A DNA stretch of 64,000 nucleotides from Pseudoduganella dura (lineage in GTDB: Bacteria > Pseudomonadota > Gammaproteobacteria > Burkholderiales > Burkholderiaceae_D). The DNA lies in contig NZ_WNWM01000002.1 of assembly GCF_009727155.1 (NCBI RefSeq), positions 1,426,001 to 1,490,000 on the forward strand. Reading direction: 5' to 3'. Below are positions 34,777-43,495 of the stretch, in pieces. Below the pieces are notes generated by a model. That model saw nothing but the letters and a program-made list of their open reading frames with translations, ran no database searches and had not been told where the DNA came from. How positions within the stretch are numbered: position 1 is the first letter of the stretch; the number at the start of each line of letters is the position of its first letter. The position numbers and the translations under genes were made by a program.

Positions 34777-35976
34777 ATGAAGGAAGCGCCAATTTCGTCA
34801 CTGCTGCCCGCCGACCTGCCGCAGGCACTGCTCGTGGGCCGCGTATGGCGGACCGGTGATATCGACGGCCCGGCCGTCGTGGCTGTCCGTAACGGCGAGG
34901 TGTTCGACATCACCCGCCACGCATCGACCGTATCGGAACTGTTCGAACGGAACGACCTGGTCAATATCGTGCGCTCGGCACCGGGCGAATCGCTCGGCCG
35001 CGTCGAAGTGTTGATCGAGAACGCGCTGTCGGCCGCTCCGGCCGCCGATGTGCCGCGCCTGCTGGCACCGAACGACCTGCAAGCCATCAAGGCCTGCGGC
35101 GTGACGTTCGCCGTGAGCCTGCTGGAACGGGTGATCGAGGAACAGGCCGGCGGCGTGCCCGCCCGCGCCGAACAGCTGCGCGGCGAACTGCTGGCATCGA
35201 TCGGCGCCGACCTGTCGAGCATCAAGCCCGGCTCGCCGCAGGCCGAACAGCTGAAAAAGGAATTCATCAGCCGTGGCGCCTGGTCGCAGTACATGGAGGT
35301 GGGCATCGGTCCGTATGCCGAAGTGTTCTCGAAGTCGCAGCCGATGTCGGCGGTGGGCTTCGGCGCCGACGTGGGCCTGCATCCGGAATCGAAGTGGAAT
35401 AACCCGGAACCGGAAATCGTGCTGGCCGTGACGAGCCAGGGCAAGCCGATCGGCGCCGCGCTGGGCAACGACGTGAACCTGCGCGACATCGAAGGCCGCA
35501 GCGCGCTGCTGCTCGGCAAGGCCAAGGACAACAACGGCTCCTGCTCGATCGGCCCGTTCATCCGCCTGTTCGACGACAGTTATTCGCTCGACAGCGTGCG
35601 CAATGCCGAAGTGCGCCTGACGATCGAAGGTGACGACGACGACTTCGTGCTCGACGGCGTGAGCCTGATGAAGCAGATCAGCCGCGACCCGCTCGACCTG
35701 GTCGGCCAGACCTGCGGCGCGCACCACCAGTACCCGGACGGCTTCATGCTGTTCCTCGGCACCATGTTCTCCCCCATCAAGGACCGCGACGCCAAGGGCG
35801 GCGGGTTCACGCACCACAAGGGCGACCGCGTCACGATCGCCAGCCCCGCGCTTGGCGCATTGATCAACCATGTCCACCGCAGCGATGAAATCGCGCCATG
35901 GACGTTCGGCGTTCGCGCCCTGTACAACAACCTGGCCCGCCGCGGCTTGCTGGGTGATGCAACTGGAGGTAAGTAA
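34777..35976 (+). CDS. xylX: 2-keto-3-deoxy-D-xylonate dehydratase, FAH superfamily
   Basis: Fourth Weimberg step, turning 2-keto-3-deoxyxylonate into 2-oxoglutarate semialdehyde. The 399-residue protein matches the Caulobacter XylX type: LLAPNDLQAIKACGVTFAVSLLERVIEE, WSQYMEVGIGPYAEVF, VGLHPESKWNNPEPEIVL (metal ligands), ALGNDVNLRDIEGRSALLLGKAKDNN and HQYPDGFMLFLGTMFSPIKDRD. The start at 34777 follows AGAGGAGACTCAC. It lies 45 bp after gudD and 2 bp before xylB, whose ribosome site GGAGGT sits in its last codons. Some relatives act on L-2-keto-3-deoxyarabonate, but the neighbours favour xylose. Confidence 0.9.
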   Translation: MKEAPISSLLPADLPQALLVGRVWRTGDIDGPAVVAVRNGEVFDITRHASTVSELFERNDLVNIVRSAPGESLGRVEVLIENALSAAPAADVPRLLAPNDLQAIKACGVTFAVSLLERVIEEQAGGVPARAEQLRGELLASIGADLSSIKPGSPQAEQLKKEFISRGAWSQYMEVGIGPYAEVFSKSQPMSAVGFGADVGLHPESKWNNPEPEIVLAVTSQGKPIGAALGNDVNLRDIEGRSALLLGKAKDNNGSCSIGPFIRLFDDSYSLDSVRNAEVRLTIEGDDDDFVLDGVSLMKQISRDPLDLVGQTCGAHHQYPDGFMLFLGTMFSPIKDRDAKGGGFTHHKGDRVTIASPALGALINHVHRSDEIAPWTFGVRALYNNLARRGLLGDATGGK

Positions 35977-35978
35977 CG

Positions 35979-36788
35979 ATGGCTGGCGAAACGACTCAAG
36001 GCGAACGGACACCGTTTGAATATGCCACCTATCCGGACCTGAAGAACAAGCGTGTCGTCGTGACCGGCGGCGGCACCGGCATCGGCGCCGGCATCGTCGA
36101 TGCGTACGTCAGGCAGGGCTCGCAGGTGGTGTTCCTGGACATCGACGACGAACCGTCGCAGCGGCTGGCCGCCGGCTATCCCGGCGCGGCGCACCAGCCG
36201 CGCTTCATCCATTGCGACATGACCGATGTCGAAGCGCTGAAGAAAACGTTTGCAGACATCGAACGCGATATCGGCGGCGTCGATATCCTGATCAACAACG
36301 CGGCCAATGACCACCGCCACGCCGTGGCCGACGTGACCCCGCAATACTGGGACGACAGCCTGGCCGTGAACCTGCGCCACCAGTTCTTCTGCGCGCAGGC
36401 CGTGGCGCCCGGCATGAAGGCCGCCGGCGGCGGCGTGATCCTGAATTTCGGTTCGATCTCGTGGTACCTGGCGCTCCCGCAGCTCACGCTGTACATGACC
36501 GCCAAGGCGGCCATCGAAGGCCTCACGCGCGGCCTGGCCCGCGACCTGGGCGGCGACGGCATCCGCGTCAACACGGTGATCCCCGGTTCGGTCAAGACGC
36601 CGAAGCAGATGGCGCTGTGGTACACGCCGGAAGGCGAAGCCCAGATCATGGCTTCGCAACTGCTGAAGGAACGCATCGAACCGGAAGACGTGGCGGCGCT
36701 GACGCTGTTCCTGTCGTCGAACCAGGCGTCGCGCTGCACCGGCCGCGACTACTTCGTGGACGCCGGCTGGTACGGAGACGGCAAATGA
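35979..36788 (+). CDS. xylB: D-xylose 1-dehydrogenase (SDR family)
   Basis: First Weimberg step: NAD-dependent oxidation of D-xylose to xylonolactone. The 269-residue SDR resembles Caulobacter XylB: YPDLKNKRVVVTGGGTGIGAG (cofactor), DILINNAANDHRHAVADVTPQYWD, NLRHQFFCAQAVAPGMK, INFGSISW-type Ser region (ILNFGSISWYLAL), Tyr/Lys in YMTAKAAIEG and the C-terminal ASRCTGRDYFVDAGW. Its TGA overlaps the ATG of xylC (ATGA). Not to be confused with xylulokinase, also named xylB in E. coli. Confidence 0.92.
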   Translation: MAGETTQGERTPFEYATYPDLKNKRVVVTGGGTGIGAGIVDAYVRQGSQVVFLDIDDEPSQRLAAGYPGAAHQPRFIHCDMTDVEALKKTFADIERDIGGVDILINNAANDHRHAVADVTPQYWDDSLAVNLRHQFFCAQAVAPGMKAAGGGVILNFGSISWYLALPQLTLYMTAKAAIEGLTRGLARDLGGDGIRVNTVIPGSVKTPKQMALWYTPEGEAQIMASQLLKERIEPEDVAALTLFLSSNQASRCTGRDYFVDAGWYGDGK

Positions 36789-37672
36789 CGGCGGGAACCG
36801 GCGCGACCCCGCGCTGCATCTGGCCGCTGGGCGCCACGCTGGGCGAAGGCCCCGTCTGGCATCCGGCCGAGCAGGCGCTGTACTTCGTCGACATCAAGCA
36901 GCACAAGCTGCACCGGGTCGATGCGGACGGCGGCAACACGCGGACATGGGACATGCCCGGCGAGACCGGCTTTGCCCTGCCCGTCGACGGTGGCGGCTTC
37001 GTCTGCGGCCTGGCCGGCAAGCTGGTGCGATTCGATCCGGCGACCGGCGCATTCACGCCCGTTACCGAGTTCGAAGCGGACCGTCCCGGCAACCGCCTGA
37101 ACGACGGCCACGTGGCGCATGACGGCGCGATCTGGTTCGGCTCGATGGACAATGCCGAAACGTCGGCCTCGGGCGCCCTGTATCGCTATGACGGCGAGCT
37201 GACGAAGCACGACGACGGCATCATCATCACCAACGGCCCGGCGTTTTCCCCGGACCGCAAGACCTTCTACCACACCGACACGTTCGGCAAGACCGTCCAC
37301 GCGTTCGACGTCGAGGCGGACGGCACGCTTGCCAACAAGCGCGTGTTCGCGACGATCGCCGAACCCGGCTGGCCGGACGGCACGGCCGTCGATGCCGCCG
37401 GCAACGTGTGGGTCGCCGTGTTCCGCGGCGCCCGCGTGGAACAGTACTCGCCAGCCGGCGAACTGCTCCAGGCCATCGCCTTCCCGGTACCGAACGTGAC
37501 GAAGATCGCGTTCGGCGGCCCGGACCTGAAAACCGCATTCGCCACGACCGCCACGAAAGGCCTGAACGACGAAGAACGCGCCGCCGCACCGCTTGCCGGC
37601 GGCGTGTTCGCGTTCCCCGTCGACGTGCCCGGGCTGCCGCAGCACCTGATCGCATTGGACCCAGCAAAATGA
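36785..37672 (+). CDS. xylC: xylonolactonase, SMP-30/gluconolactonase family
   Basis: Second Weimberg step: opens xylonolactone to xylonate. The 295-residue beta-propeller has the SMP-30 metal site: Glu in TLGEGPVWHP (about residue 19), Asn and Asp in NRLNDGHVAHDGAIWFGSMD, Asn in ITNGPAFSPD, and Asp in GWPDGTAVDAAGNVWVAV. It overlaps xylB by ATGA and xylD by ATGA, so translation is coupled along the operon. Confidence 0.9.
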   Translation: MTAGTGATPRCIWPLGATLGEGPVWHPAEQALYFVDIKQHKLHRVDADGGNTRTWDMPGETGFALPVDGGGFVCGLAGKLVRFDPATGAFTPVTEFEADRPGNRLNDGHVAHDGAIWFGSMDNAETSASGALYRYDGELTKHDDGIIITNGPAFSPDRKTFYHTDTFGKTVHAFDVEADGTLANKRVFATIAEPGWPDGTAVDAAGNVWVAVFRGARVEQYSPAGELLQAIAFPVPNVTKIAFGGPDLKTAFATTATKGLNDEERAAAPLAGGVFAFPVDVPGLPQHLIALDPAK

Positions 37673-39435
37673 CCCGCCGTTACCGTTCCCAGGACTGGTT
37701 CGACAATCCGGACCACATCGACATGACCGCGCTGTACCTCGAGCGCTTCATGAATTACGGGATCACCCCGGACGAACTGCGCAGCGGCAAGCCGATCATC
37801 GGCATCGCCCAGTCGGGCAGCGACATCAGCCCGTGCAACCGCATCCACCTGGAGCTCGCCAAGCGCGTGCGCGACGGCATCCGCGATGCCGGCGGCATCC
37901 CGATGGAATTCCCGCTGCACCCGATCTTCGAGAACTGCCGCCGCCCCACCGCCGCGATCGACCGCAACCTGGCCTACATGGGACTGGTGGAGATCCTGCA
38001 CGGCTACCCGATCGATGCCGTGGTGCTGACCACCGGCTGCGACAAGACCACGCCAGCGCAGCTGATGGCCGCCGCCACCGTGGACATCCCGGCCATCGTG
38101 CTGTCCGGCGGCCCGATGCTGGACGGCTGGCTCGACGGTGAGCTGGTCGGTTCCGGCGCGGCGATCTGGAAAGGCCGCCGCCGCCTGGCCGCCGGCGAGA
38201 TCGACAACGAGAAATTCCTGGAAATCGCCGCCGCGTCGGCCCCTTCGGCCGGCCATTGCAACACGATGGGCACCGCGTCGACGATGAACGCGATCGCCGA
38301 AGCGCTGGGCATGTCGCTGACCGGCTGCTCGGCGATCCCGGCGCCGTACCGCGAACGGGGCCAGATGGCCTACGAGACGGGCCGCCGCATCGTGGCGATG
38401 GCCGAGCAGGACATCCGCCCTTCGTCGATCCTGTCGCGCGACGCGTTCCTGGACGCGATCGTCACCAACGCGGCGATCGGCGGCTCCACCAACGCGCAGC
38501 AGCACATCATGGCGATGGCCCGCCACGCCGGCGTGGAAATCCACACGGAAGACTGGATGAAGTACGGCCACGACGTGCCGCTGCTGCTGAACATGCAGCC
38601 TTCCGGCAAATACCTGGGCGAGCGCTTCCACCGCGCCGGCGGCGTGCCGGCCGTGATGTGGGAACTGGAACAGAACGGCCTGCTGCGTTCGGACCGCCCG
38701 ACGGTCACCGGCAAGTCGCTCAAAGAGAACCTCGTGAACCGCGAAACGGGCGACCGCGAGATGATCTGGCCGTTCGCCGCGCCGCTGAAATCGAAGGCGG
38801 GCTTCTTCGTCCTGTCGGGCAACCTGTTCGACTTCGCGATCATGAAGACGTCGGTGATCTCGGACGAGTTCCGCGCCCGCTACCTGAGCCAGCCGGGCAA
38901 CGAAGGCGTGTTCGAAGCCCGCGCCATCGTGTTCGACGGTTCGGACGACTACCACAAGCGCATCAACGATCCGTCGCTGAACATCGACGAGGACTGCATC
39001 CTGGTCATCCGCGGCGCCGGCCCGATCGGCTGGCCCGGTTCGGCCGAAGTGGTCAACATGCAGCCGCCCGATGCGCTGATCAAGCGCGGCGTGAAGAACC
39101 TGCCGACGCTGGGCGACGGCCGCCAGTCCGGCACGTCGGACAGCCCGTCGATCCTGAACGCCTCGCCGGAATCGGCCGTGGGCGGCGGCCTGGCCTGGAT
39201 CCGCACCGGCGACACGATCCGCGTGGACCTGAACAACGGCACCGCCAACATGCTGGTCGACGAGGCCGAGATCGAGCGGCGCAAGGGCGACGGCATCCCG
39301 CCGTTCCCGGCCAGCCAGACGCCATGGCAGCAGATCTACCGCTCCACCGTGGGGCAGATGCAGTCGGGTGCCGTGATGGAACTGGCGCTGGAGTACAGGA
39401 ATATCGGCGAGGTCCTGCCGCGGCATAACCACTGA
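37669..39435 (+). CDS. xylD: D-xylonate dehydratase, IlvD/Edd family
   Basis: Third Weimberg step: xylonate to 2-keto-3-deoxyxylonate. The 588-residue protein has the three cluster cysteines of IlvD/Edd enzymes: DISPCNRIHLELAKRV, TTGCDKTTPAQLMAAA and SAGHCNTMGTASTMN. Later blocks are GGSTNAQQHIMAMARHAGV and DGRQSGTSDSPSILNASPESAVGGGLAWI. Size and sequence fit xylonate/arabonate dehydratases (about 580-595) rather than branched-chain IlvD. It is the last gene of the coupled operon; a hairpin-rich repeat element follows within 10 bp. Confidence 0.92.
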   Translation: MTRRYRSQDWFDNPDHIDMTALYLERFMNYGITPDELRSGKPIIGIAQSGSDISPCNRIHLELAKRVRDGIRDAGGIPMEFPLHPIFENCRRPTAAIDRNLAYMGLVEILHGYPIDAVVLTTGCDKTTPAQLMAAATVDIPAIVLSGGPMLDGWLDGELVGSGAAIWKGRRRLAAGEIDNEKFLEIAAASAPSAGHCNTMGTASTMNAIAEALGMSLTGCSAIPAPYRERGQMAYETGRRIVAMAEQDIRPSSILSRDAFLDAIVTNAAIGGSTNAQQHIMAMARHAGVEIHTEDWMKYGHDVPLLLNMQPSGKYLGERFHRAGGVPAVMWELEQNGLLRSDRPTVTGKSLKENLVNRETGDREMIWPFAAPLKSKAGFFVLSGNLFDFAIMKTSVISDEFRARYLSQPGNEGVFEARAIVFDGSDDYHKRINDPSLNIDEDCILVIRGAGPIGWPGSAEVVNMQPPDALIKRGVKNLPTLGDGRQSGTSDSPSILNASPESAVGGGLAWIRTGDTIRVDLNNGTANMLVDEAEIERRKGDGIPPFPASQTPWQQIYRSTVGQMQSGAVMELALEYRNIGEVLPRHNH

Positions 39436-39544
39436 CGCATTGGTGTCGGACACCTTTTTCCGGGCGCCTTTTCCGGAAAAAGGATGTCGGACACCGGTTT
39501 TCGCATGCGTCCGGCTACGGCAGGGAAAACCGGTGTCTGACACC
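39436..39544. repeat. BIME-like palindrome cluster after xylD
   Basis: Three GTGTCNGACACC motifs (39442-39454, 39485-39495, 39532-39544) are joined by two hairpins. The first has 11-bp perfect arms CCTTTTTCCGG/CCGGAAAAAGG at 39453-39463 and 39473-39483. The second pairs ACCGGTTTT with AAAACCGGT. It may end transcription of the Weimberg operon. Relatives lie at 45940-45961 and 51308-51458. Confidence 0.85.
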
Positions 39545-39666
39545 GTTGAAGCGGTGCCCTGGCGCCAACCAGCAATTCGACATTGAACGATGAACTGACA
39601 AGAACCATCCATTCCATCCAAAGATAACAACAACAGGCCACAGGCCACCCATCTCAGGAGACACAC

Positions 39667-40665
39667 ATGAAGTTGAAGATCGCCATCGCGAGCGTCCTGC
39701 TCGCCCTCTCTTCCGGCGCCGCCCTGGCCGACGCGAAAAATCCGAAAATCGGTTTCTGCATCGACGACCTGCGCCTCGAGCGCTGGACGCGCGACCGCGA
39801 CTACTTCGTCAAGGAAGCCGAGCGCCTCGGCGCGAAGGTGTACGTGCAGTCGGCGGACGCCAGCGAACAGCGCCAGATCTCGCAGATCGAGAACCTGATC
39901 TCGCGCGGCGTGGACGTGCTGGTGATCGTGCCCTACAACGCCACGGTGCTGAACAACGCGATCCGCGAAGCGAAGAAGGCCAAGATCAAGGTGGTGTCGT
40001 ACGACCGCCTGATCCTCAATTCCGACGTGGACGCCTACATCTCGTTCGACAACCAGAAGGTGGGCGAGCTGCAGGCCGAGGCGATCAAGGCGATCAAGCC
40101 GAAGGGCAACTACTACCTGCTCGGCGGCGCGCCGACCGACAACAACGCCAAGATGCTGCGCGAGGGCCAGCTGAAAGTGCTGCAGCCGCTGATCGACAAG
40201 GGCGACATCAAGGTGGTCGGCAAGCAGTGGGTCAAGGACTGGAGCGCATCGGAGGCGATGTCCATCGTCGAGAACGCGCTGACCGCGAACAACAACAAGA
40301 TCGACGCCATCGTCGCGTCGAACGATGCGACGGCCGGCGGTGCGATCCAGGCCCTCACCTCGCAGAAGCTGCAGGGCAAGGTGCCCGTGTCCGGCCAGGA
40401 TGCCGACCTCGCGGCGGTGAAGCGCGTGATCGCCGGCACGCAGGCGATGACCGTGTACAAGCCCCTTAAACTCATCGCCACCGAGGCGGCGAAACTTTCC
40501 GTGCAGCTGGTGCGCAACGAGAAGCCGGCGTTCAACTCGCAGTACAACAACGGCAGCAAGCAGGTGCCCACGTTGCTGCTCAAACCCATCCCGCTGACGA
40601 AGGCCAACGTGCAGGTGCTGGCCGACGACGGGTTCTACTCGAAGGCCCAGCTGACCGCCAATTGA
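39667..40665 (+). CDS. xylF: D-xylose ABC transporter, periplasmic xylose-binding protein
   Basis: Binds xylose in the periplasm and delivers it to XylGH. The 332-residue protein has a signal peptide (MKLKIAIASVLLALSSGAALA). XylF marks are PKIGFCIDDLRLERWTRDRDYFVKEAERLGAKVYVQSA, LVIVPYNATVLNNAIREAKKA, VVSYDRLILNSDVDAYISFDN and VPVSGQDADLAAVKRVIAGTQAMTVYKPL. The start follows CAGGAGACACAC. It is the first gene of xylFGH, 21 bp before xylG. Confidence 0.95.
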   Translation: MKLKIAIASVLLALSSGAALADAKNPKIGFCIDDLRLERWTRDRDYFVKEAERLGAKVYVQSADASEQRQISQIENLISRGVDVLVIVPYNATVLNNAIREAKKAKIKVVSYDRLILNSDVDAYISFDNQKVGELQAEAIKAIKPKGNYYLLGGAPTDNNAKMLREGQLKVLQPLIDKGDIKVVGKQWVKDWSASEAMSIVENALTANNNKIDAIVASNDATAGGAIQALTSQKLQGKVPVSGQDADLAAVKRVIAGTQAMTVYKPLKLIATEAAKLSVQLVRNEKPAFNSQYNNGSKQVPTLLLKPIPLTKANVQVLADDGFYSKAQLTAN

Positions 40666-40686
40666 CCGGGAAGGATAACTGAGCGC

Positions 40687-42216
40687 ATGAGCGACTACCT
40701 TCTCGAGATGCGCCGCATCGTCAAGCAGTTCGACGGTGTGCGCGCACTGAACGGCATCGACATCAAGGTGAAGGCCGGCGAATGCGTCGGCCTGTGCGGC
40801 GAGAACGGCGCAGGCAAATCCACGCTGATGAAGGTGCTGTCCGCGGTCTACCCGCACGGCACCTGGGACGGCGAGATCGTCTGGGATGGCACGCCGCTGC
40901 AAGCCACGTCGATCCGTGAAACGGAAGCCGCCGGCATCGTCATCATCCACCAGGAACTGATGCTCGTGCCGGAACTGTCGGTGACTGAAAATATCTTCCT
41001 CGGCAACGAGATCACCTTGCCCGGCGGGCGGCTCGACTACGACACGATGAACCGCCGCGCCAACGCGCTGCTGGCCGAGCTGAACATCCGCGACGTCAAC
41101 GTGGTGCTGCCCGTGAAACAGTACGGCGGCGGCCACCAGCAGCTGATCGAGATCGCCAAGGCCCTGAACAAGAACGCCCGGCTGCTGATCCTGGACGAGC
41201 CGTCGTCTTCGCTGACCACGTCCGAGATCCGCATCCTGCTCGACATCATCCACAAGCTCAAGGCCAAGGGCGTCACCTGCATCTACATTTCGCACAAGCT
41301 CGACGAGATCGCGGCGATCTGCGACACGATCGTGACGATCCGCGACGGCCAGCACATCGCCACCACGCCGATGCGCGACATGAGCGTGGAAAAGATCATC
41401 GCGCAGATGGTCGGGCGCGAGATGAACCAGCTCTACCCGGAACGGCGGCACACGCCGGGCGACGTGATCTTCGAGGCGAAGCACGTGACGTGCTGGGACC
41501 CGGACAATCCGCAGCGCAAGCGCGTGGACGACGTGTCGTTCACCTTGCGCCGCGGCGAGATCCTCGGCATCGCCGGACTGGTCGGCGCGGGGCGCACCGA
41601 ACTGGTGTCGGCGATCTTCGGCTCGTATGAAGGCCAGTACCAGGCCGAGGTGTGGTACGACGGGCAGCGCCTGGATACCGGCACGCCGCTGAAATCGATC
41701 CGCGCCGGCCTGGCGATGGTGCCGGAAGACCGCAAGCACCATGGCATCGTGCCGGACCTGTCGGTGGGCCAGAACATGACGCTGGCCGTGCTGCAGCAGT
41801 TCTCGCATGGCAGCCGCATCGACCAGGACGAGGAACTGCGGGTGATCCGCGGCGAGATCGGCAGGCTGAAACTGAAGACCGCCAGCCCGTTCCTGCCGAT
41901 CACCGGCCTGTCGGGCGGCAACCAGCAAAAGGCCGTGCTGTCGAAACTGCTGCTGACGAATCCGAAGATCCTGATCCTCGACGAACCCACGCGCGGCGTG
42001 GACGTGGGCGCCAAGTTCGAGATCTACCAGCTGATGCTGAACCTGGCCGCCGAAGGCATCTCGATCATCATGGTGTCGTCCGAACTGCAGGAAGTGCTGG
42101 GCGTTTCCGACCGCGTGCTCGTCATCGGCGAGGGCGAACTGCGCGGCGACTTCGTCAACACCAACCTGACGCAGGAAATCCTGCTGGCCGCCGCCCTGGC
42201 GCAACCGCTCCACTGA
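40687..42216 (+). CDS. xylG: D-xylose ABC transporter ATP-binding protein (double ABC)
   Basis: A 509-residue ATPase with two ABC cassettes. The first has Walker [10 protein letters not shown] (about residue 38), a degenerate signature YGGGHQQ and Walker [12 protein letters not shown]. The second has the usual degenerate P-loop [10 protein letters not shown], signature LSGGNQQK and Walker [24 protein letters not shown]. This layout is standard for XylG, AraG and RbsA. Its place between xylF and xylH fixes the substrate as xylose. Confidence 0.95.
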   Translation: MSDYLLEMRRIVKQFDGVRALNGIDIKVKAGECVGLCGENGAGKSTLMKVLSAVYPHGTWDGEIVWDGTPLQATSIRETEAAGIVIIHQELMLVPELSVTENIFLGNEITLPGGRLDYDTMNRRANALLAELNIRDVNVVLPVKQYGGGHQQLIEIAKALNKNARLLILDEPSSSLTTSEIRILLDIIHKLKAKGVTCIYISHKLDEIAAICDTIVTIRDGQHIATTPMRDMSVEKIIAQMVGREMNQLYPERRHTPGDVIFEAKHVTCWDPDNPQRKRVDDVSFTLRRGEILGIAGLVGAGRTELVSAIFGSYEGQYQAEVWYDGQRLDTGTPLKSIRAGLAMVPEDRKHHGIVPDLSVGQNMTLAVLQQFSHGSRIDQDEELRVIRGEIGRLKLKTASPFLPITGLSGGNQQKAVLSKLLLTNPKILILDEPTRGVDVGAKFEIYQLMLNLAAEGISIIMVSSELQEVLGVSDRVLVIGEGELRGDFVNTNLTQEILLAAALAQPLH

Positions 42217-42237
42217 AGGGCTTCACGGATATATCCC

Positions 42238-43380
42238 ATGAAAAGTAATCTCCTTAAAAAACTGTTCACGCAGTACAAGATGCTCGCCCTGCTGGTCGCC
42301 ATCGTGCTGATCTGGGGCTTCTTCACGTCGATGACGGAGGGCGGCTTCCTCACGCCGCGCAACATGTCGAACCTGATGCGGCAGATGGCGGTCACCGGCA
42401 TCCTGGCCTGCGGCATGTCGCTGGTGATCATCGCCGGCGAGATCGATCTTTCCGTCGGCTCGCTGCTGGGCCTGCTGGGCGGCGTTGCCGCCGTGCTGGA
42501 CGTCACGCACGGCATGAGCCTGCCCGTGAACATGATTGCCGTGCTGGCGGTGGGCCTGTTCATCGGCCTGTTCAATGGCTACCTGACGGCTTACCTGCAT
42601 ATCCCGTCGTTCATCGTGGGCCTGGGGGGCATGCTGGCCTACCGCGGCATCCTGCTCGGCGTGACCGATGGCGTGACCATCGCTCCCGTGTCGGAGGAAT
42701 TCGTCTACATCGGCCAGGGCTACCTGCCGCCGCTGTGGGGCATCGTGCTGGGCGTGGCGCTGTTCGCGGTCGCCGTCTTCCTCACCTGGCGCCAGCGCCA
42801 GAGCCGCGCGCACCATGGGCTGGAGCAGGCGCCGGTCTGGCGCGACGGCCTGCGGCTGGCCATCATCGGCGCCGTGCTGTTCGGCTTCGTGACCACGCTG
42901 AACAGCTATGAAGGCATTCCGCTGCCGGTGCTGCTGCTGCTCGCGCTGCTTGGCATCTTCACCTACATGACGACGCAGACCGTGTTCGGCCGCCGCATCT
43001 ACGCGGTGGGCTCGAACATGGAAGCGACGCGCCTTTCCGGCATCAACGTGAAAGCCGTCAAGCTGTGGATCTTCGGCATCATGGGCCTGATGTGCGCCCT
43101 CGCCGGCCTGATCAACACGGCGCGCCTCGCGGCCGGCGCGCCATCGGCCGGCACCTCGGCCGAACTCGATGCGATCGCCGCCTGCTTCATCGGCGGCACG
43201 TCGATGCGCGGCGGCGTCGGCACCGTGTACGGCGCGCTGATCGGCGCGCTGGTCATGGCCAGCCTGGACAACGGCATGTCGATGCTGGACGTCGACACGT
43301 ACTGGCAGATGATCGTCAAGGGCGCGATCCTGACCCTGGCGGTCTGGGTCGATGTGGCCACCCGCGCAGGCAAGCGCTGA
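42238..43380 (+). CDS. xylH: D-xylose ABC transporter permease
   Basis: A 380-residue inner-membrane permease with about ten helices. Marks are NLMRQMAVTGILACGMSLVIIAGEIDLSVGSLLGLLGG, YLHIPSFIVGLGGMLAYRGILLG, FGRRIYAVGSNMEATRLSGINVKAVK and LDAIAACFIGGTSMRGGVGTVYGALIGALVMASLDNGMSML, all typical of XylH. The stop codon falls in the first unit of a 48-bp tandem repeat. The GH3 gene follows in the same direction without a terminator other than those repeats. Confidence 0.95.
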   Translation: MKSNLLKKLFTQYKMLALLVAIVLIWGFFTSMTEGGFLTPRNMSNLMRQMAVTGILACGMSLVIIAGEIDLSVGSLLGLLGGVAAVLDVTHGMSLPVNMIAVLAVGLFIGLFNGYLTAYLHIPSFIVGLGGMLAYRGILLGVTDGVTIAPVSEEFVYIGQGYLPPLWGIVLGVALFAVAVFLTWRQRQSRAHHGLEQAPVWRDGLRLAIIGAVLFGFVTTLNSYEGIPLPVLLLLALLGIFTYMTTQTVFGRRIYAVGSNMEATRLSGINVKAVKLWIFGIMGLMCALAGLINTARLAAGAPSAGTSAELDAIAACFIGGTSMRGGVGTVYGALIGALVMASLDNGMSMLDVDTYWQMIVKGAILTLAVWVDVATRAGKR

Positions 43381-43470
43381 CACAGCGCGTTTGCCCGGGC
43401 GCTATCCCATCCTGCAGGCAAGCGCTGATCGGCGCGCTTGCCCGGGCGCCATTCCATCCTGCAGGCAAGC
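43366..43470. repeat. 47-48-bp tandem repeat starting in the xylH 3' end
   Basis: Units begin GCAGGCAAGCG at 43366, 43414 and 43461 (the third is partial). Units 1 and 2 share GCAGGCAAGCGCTGA, then GCGCG.TTGCCCGGGCGC and CCAT.CC. Unit 1 contains the last codons and TGA of xylH. Within each unit CAAGCGC and GCGC(G/C)TTG can pair, giving hairpins between xylH and the GH3 gene. Confidence 0.88.
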
Positions 43471-43495
43471 GGTAAATATAAAAATTGGAGACACG

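Noticed and set aside
37669-39435. Calling this gene ilvD (branched-chain amino acids)
   Set aside because: Length and sequence blocks fit pentonate dehydratases, and it overlaps the xylonolactonase gene.
37267-42213. 1648-codon minus-strand open frame opposite xylC, xylD, xylF and xylG
   Set aside because: Antisense shadow of well-recognised genes on the plus strand; no ribosome site or protein family.
39667-43380. Assigning the transporter to ribose or arabinose
   Set aside because: The binding protein has XylF-specific segments and the neighbours are xylose enzymes.
43352-43495. N-terminal extension of the GH3 protein to 848 residues
   Set aside because: It reads through the xylH tandem repeats; the start at 43496 gives a proper Tat signal and has a ribosome site.
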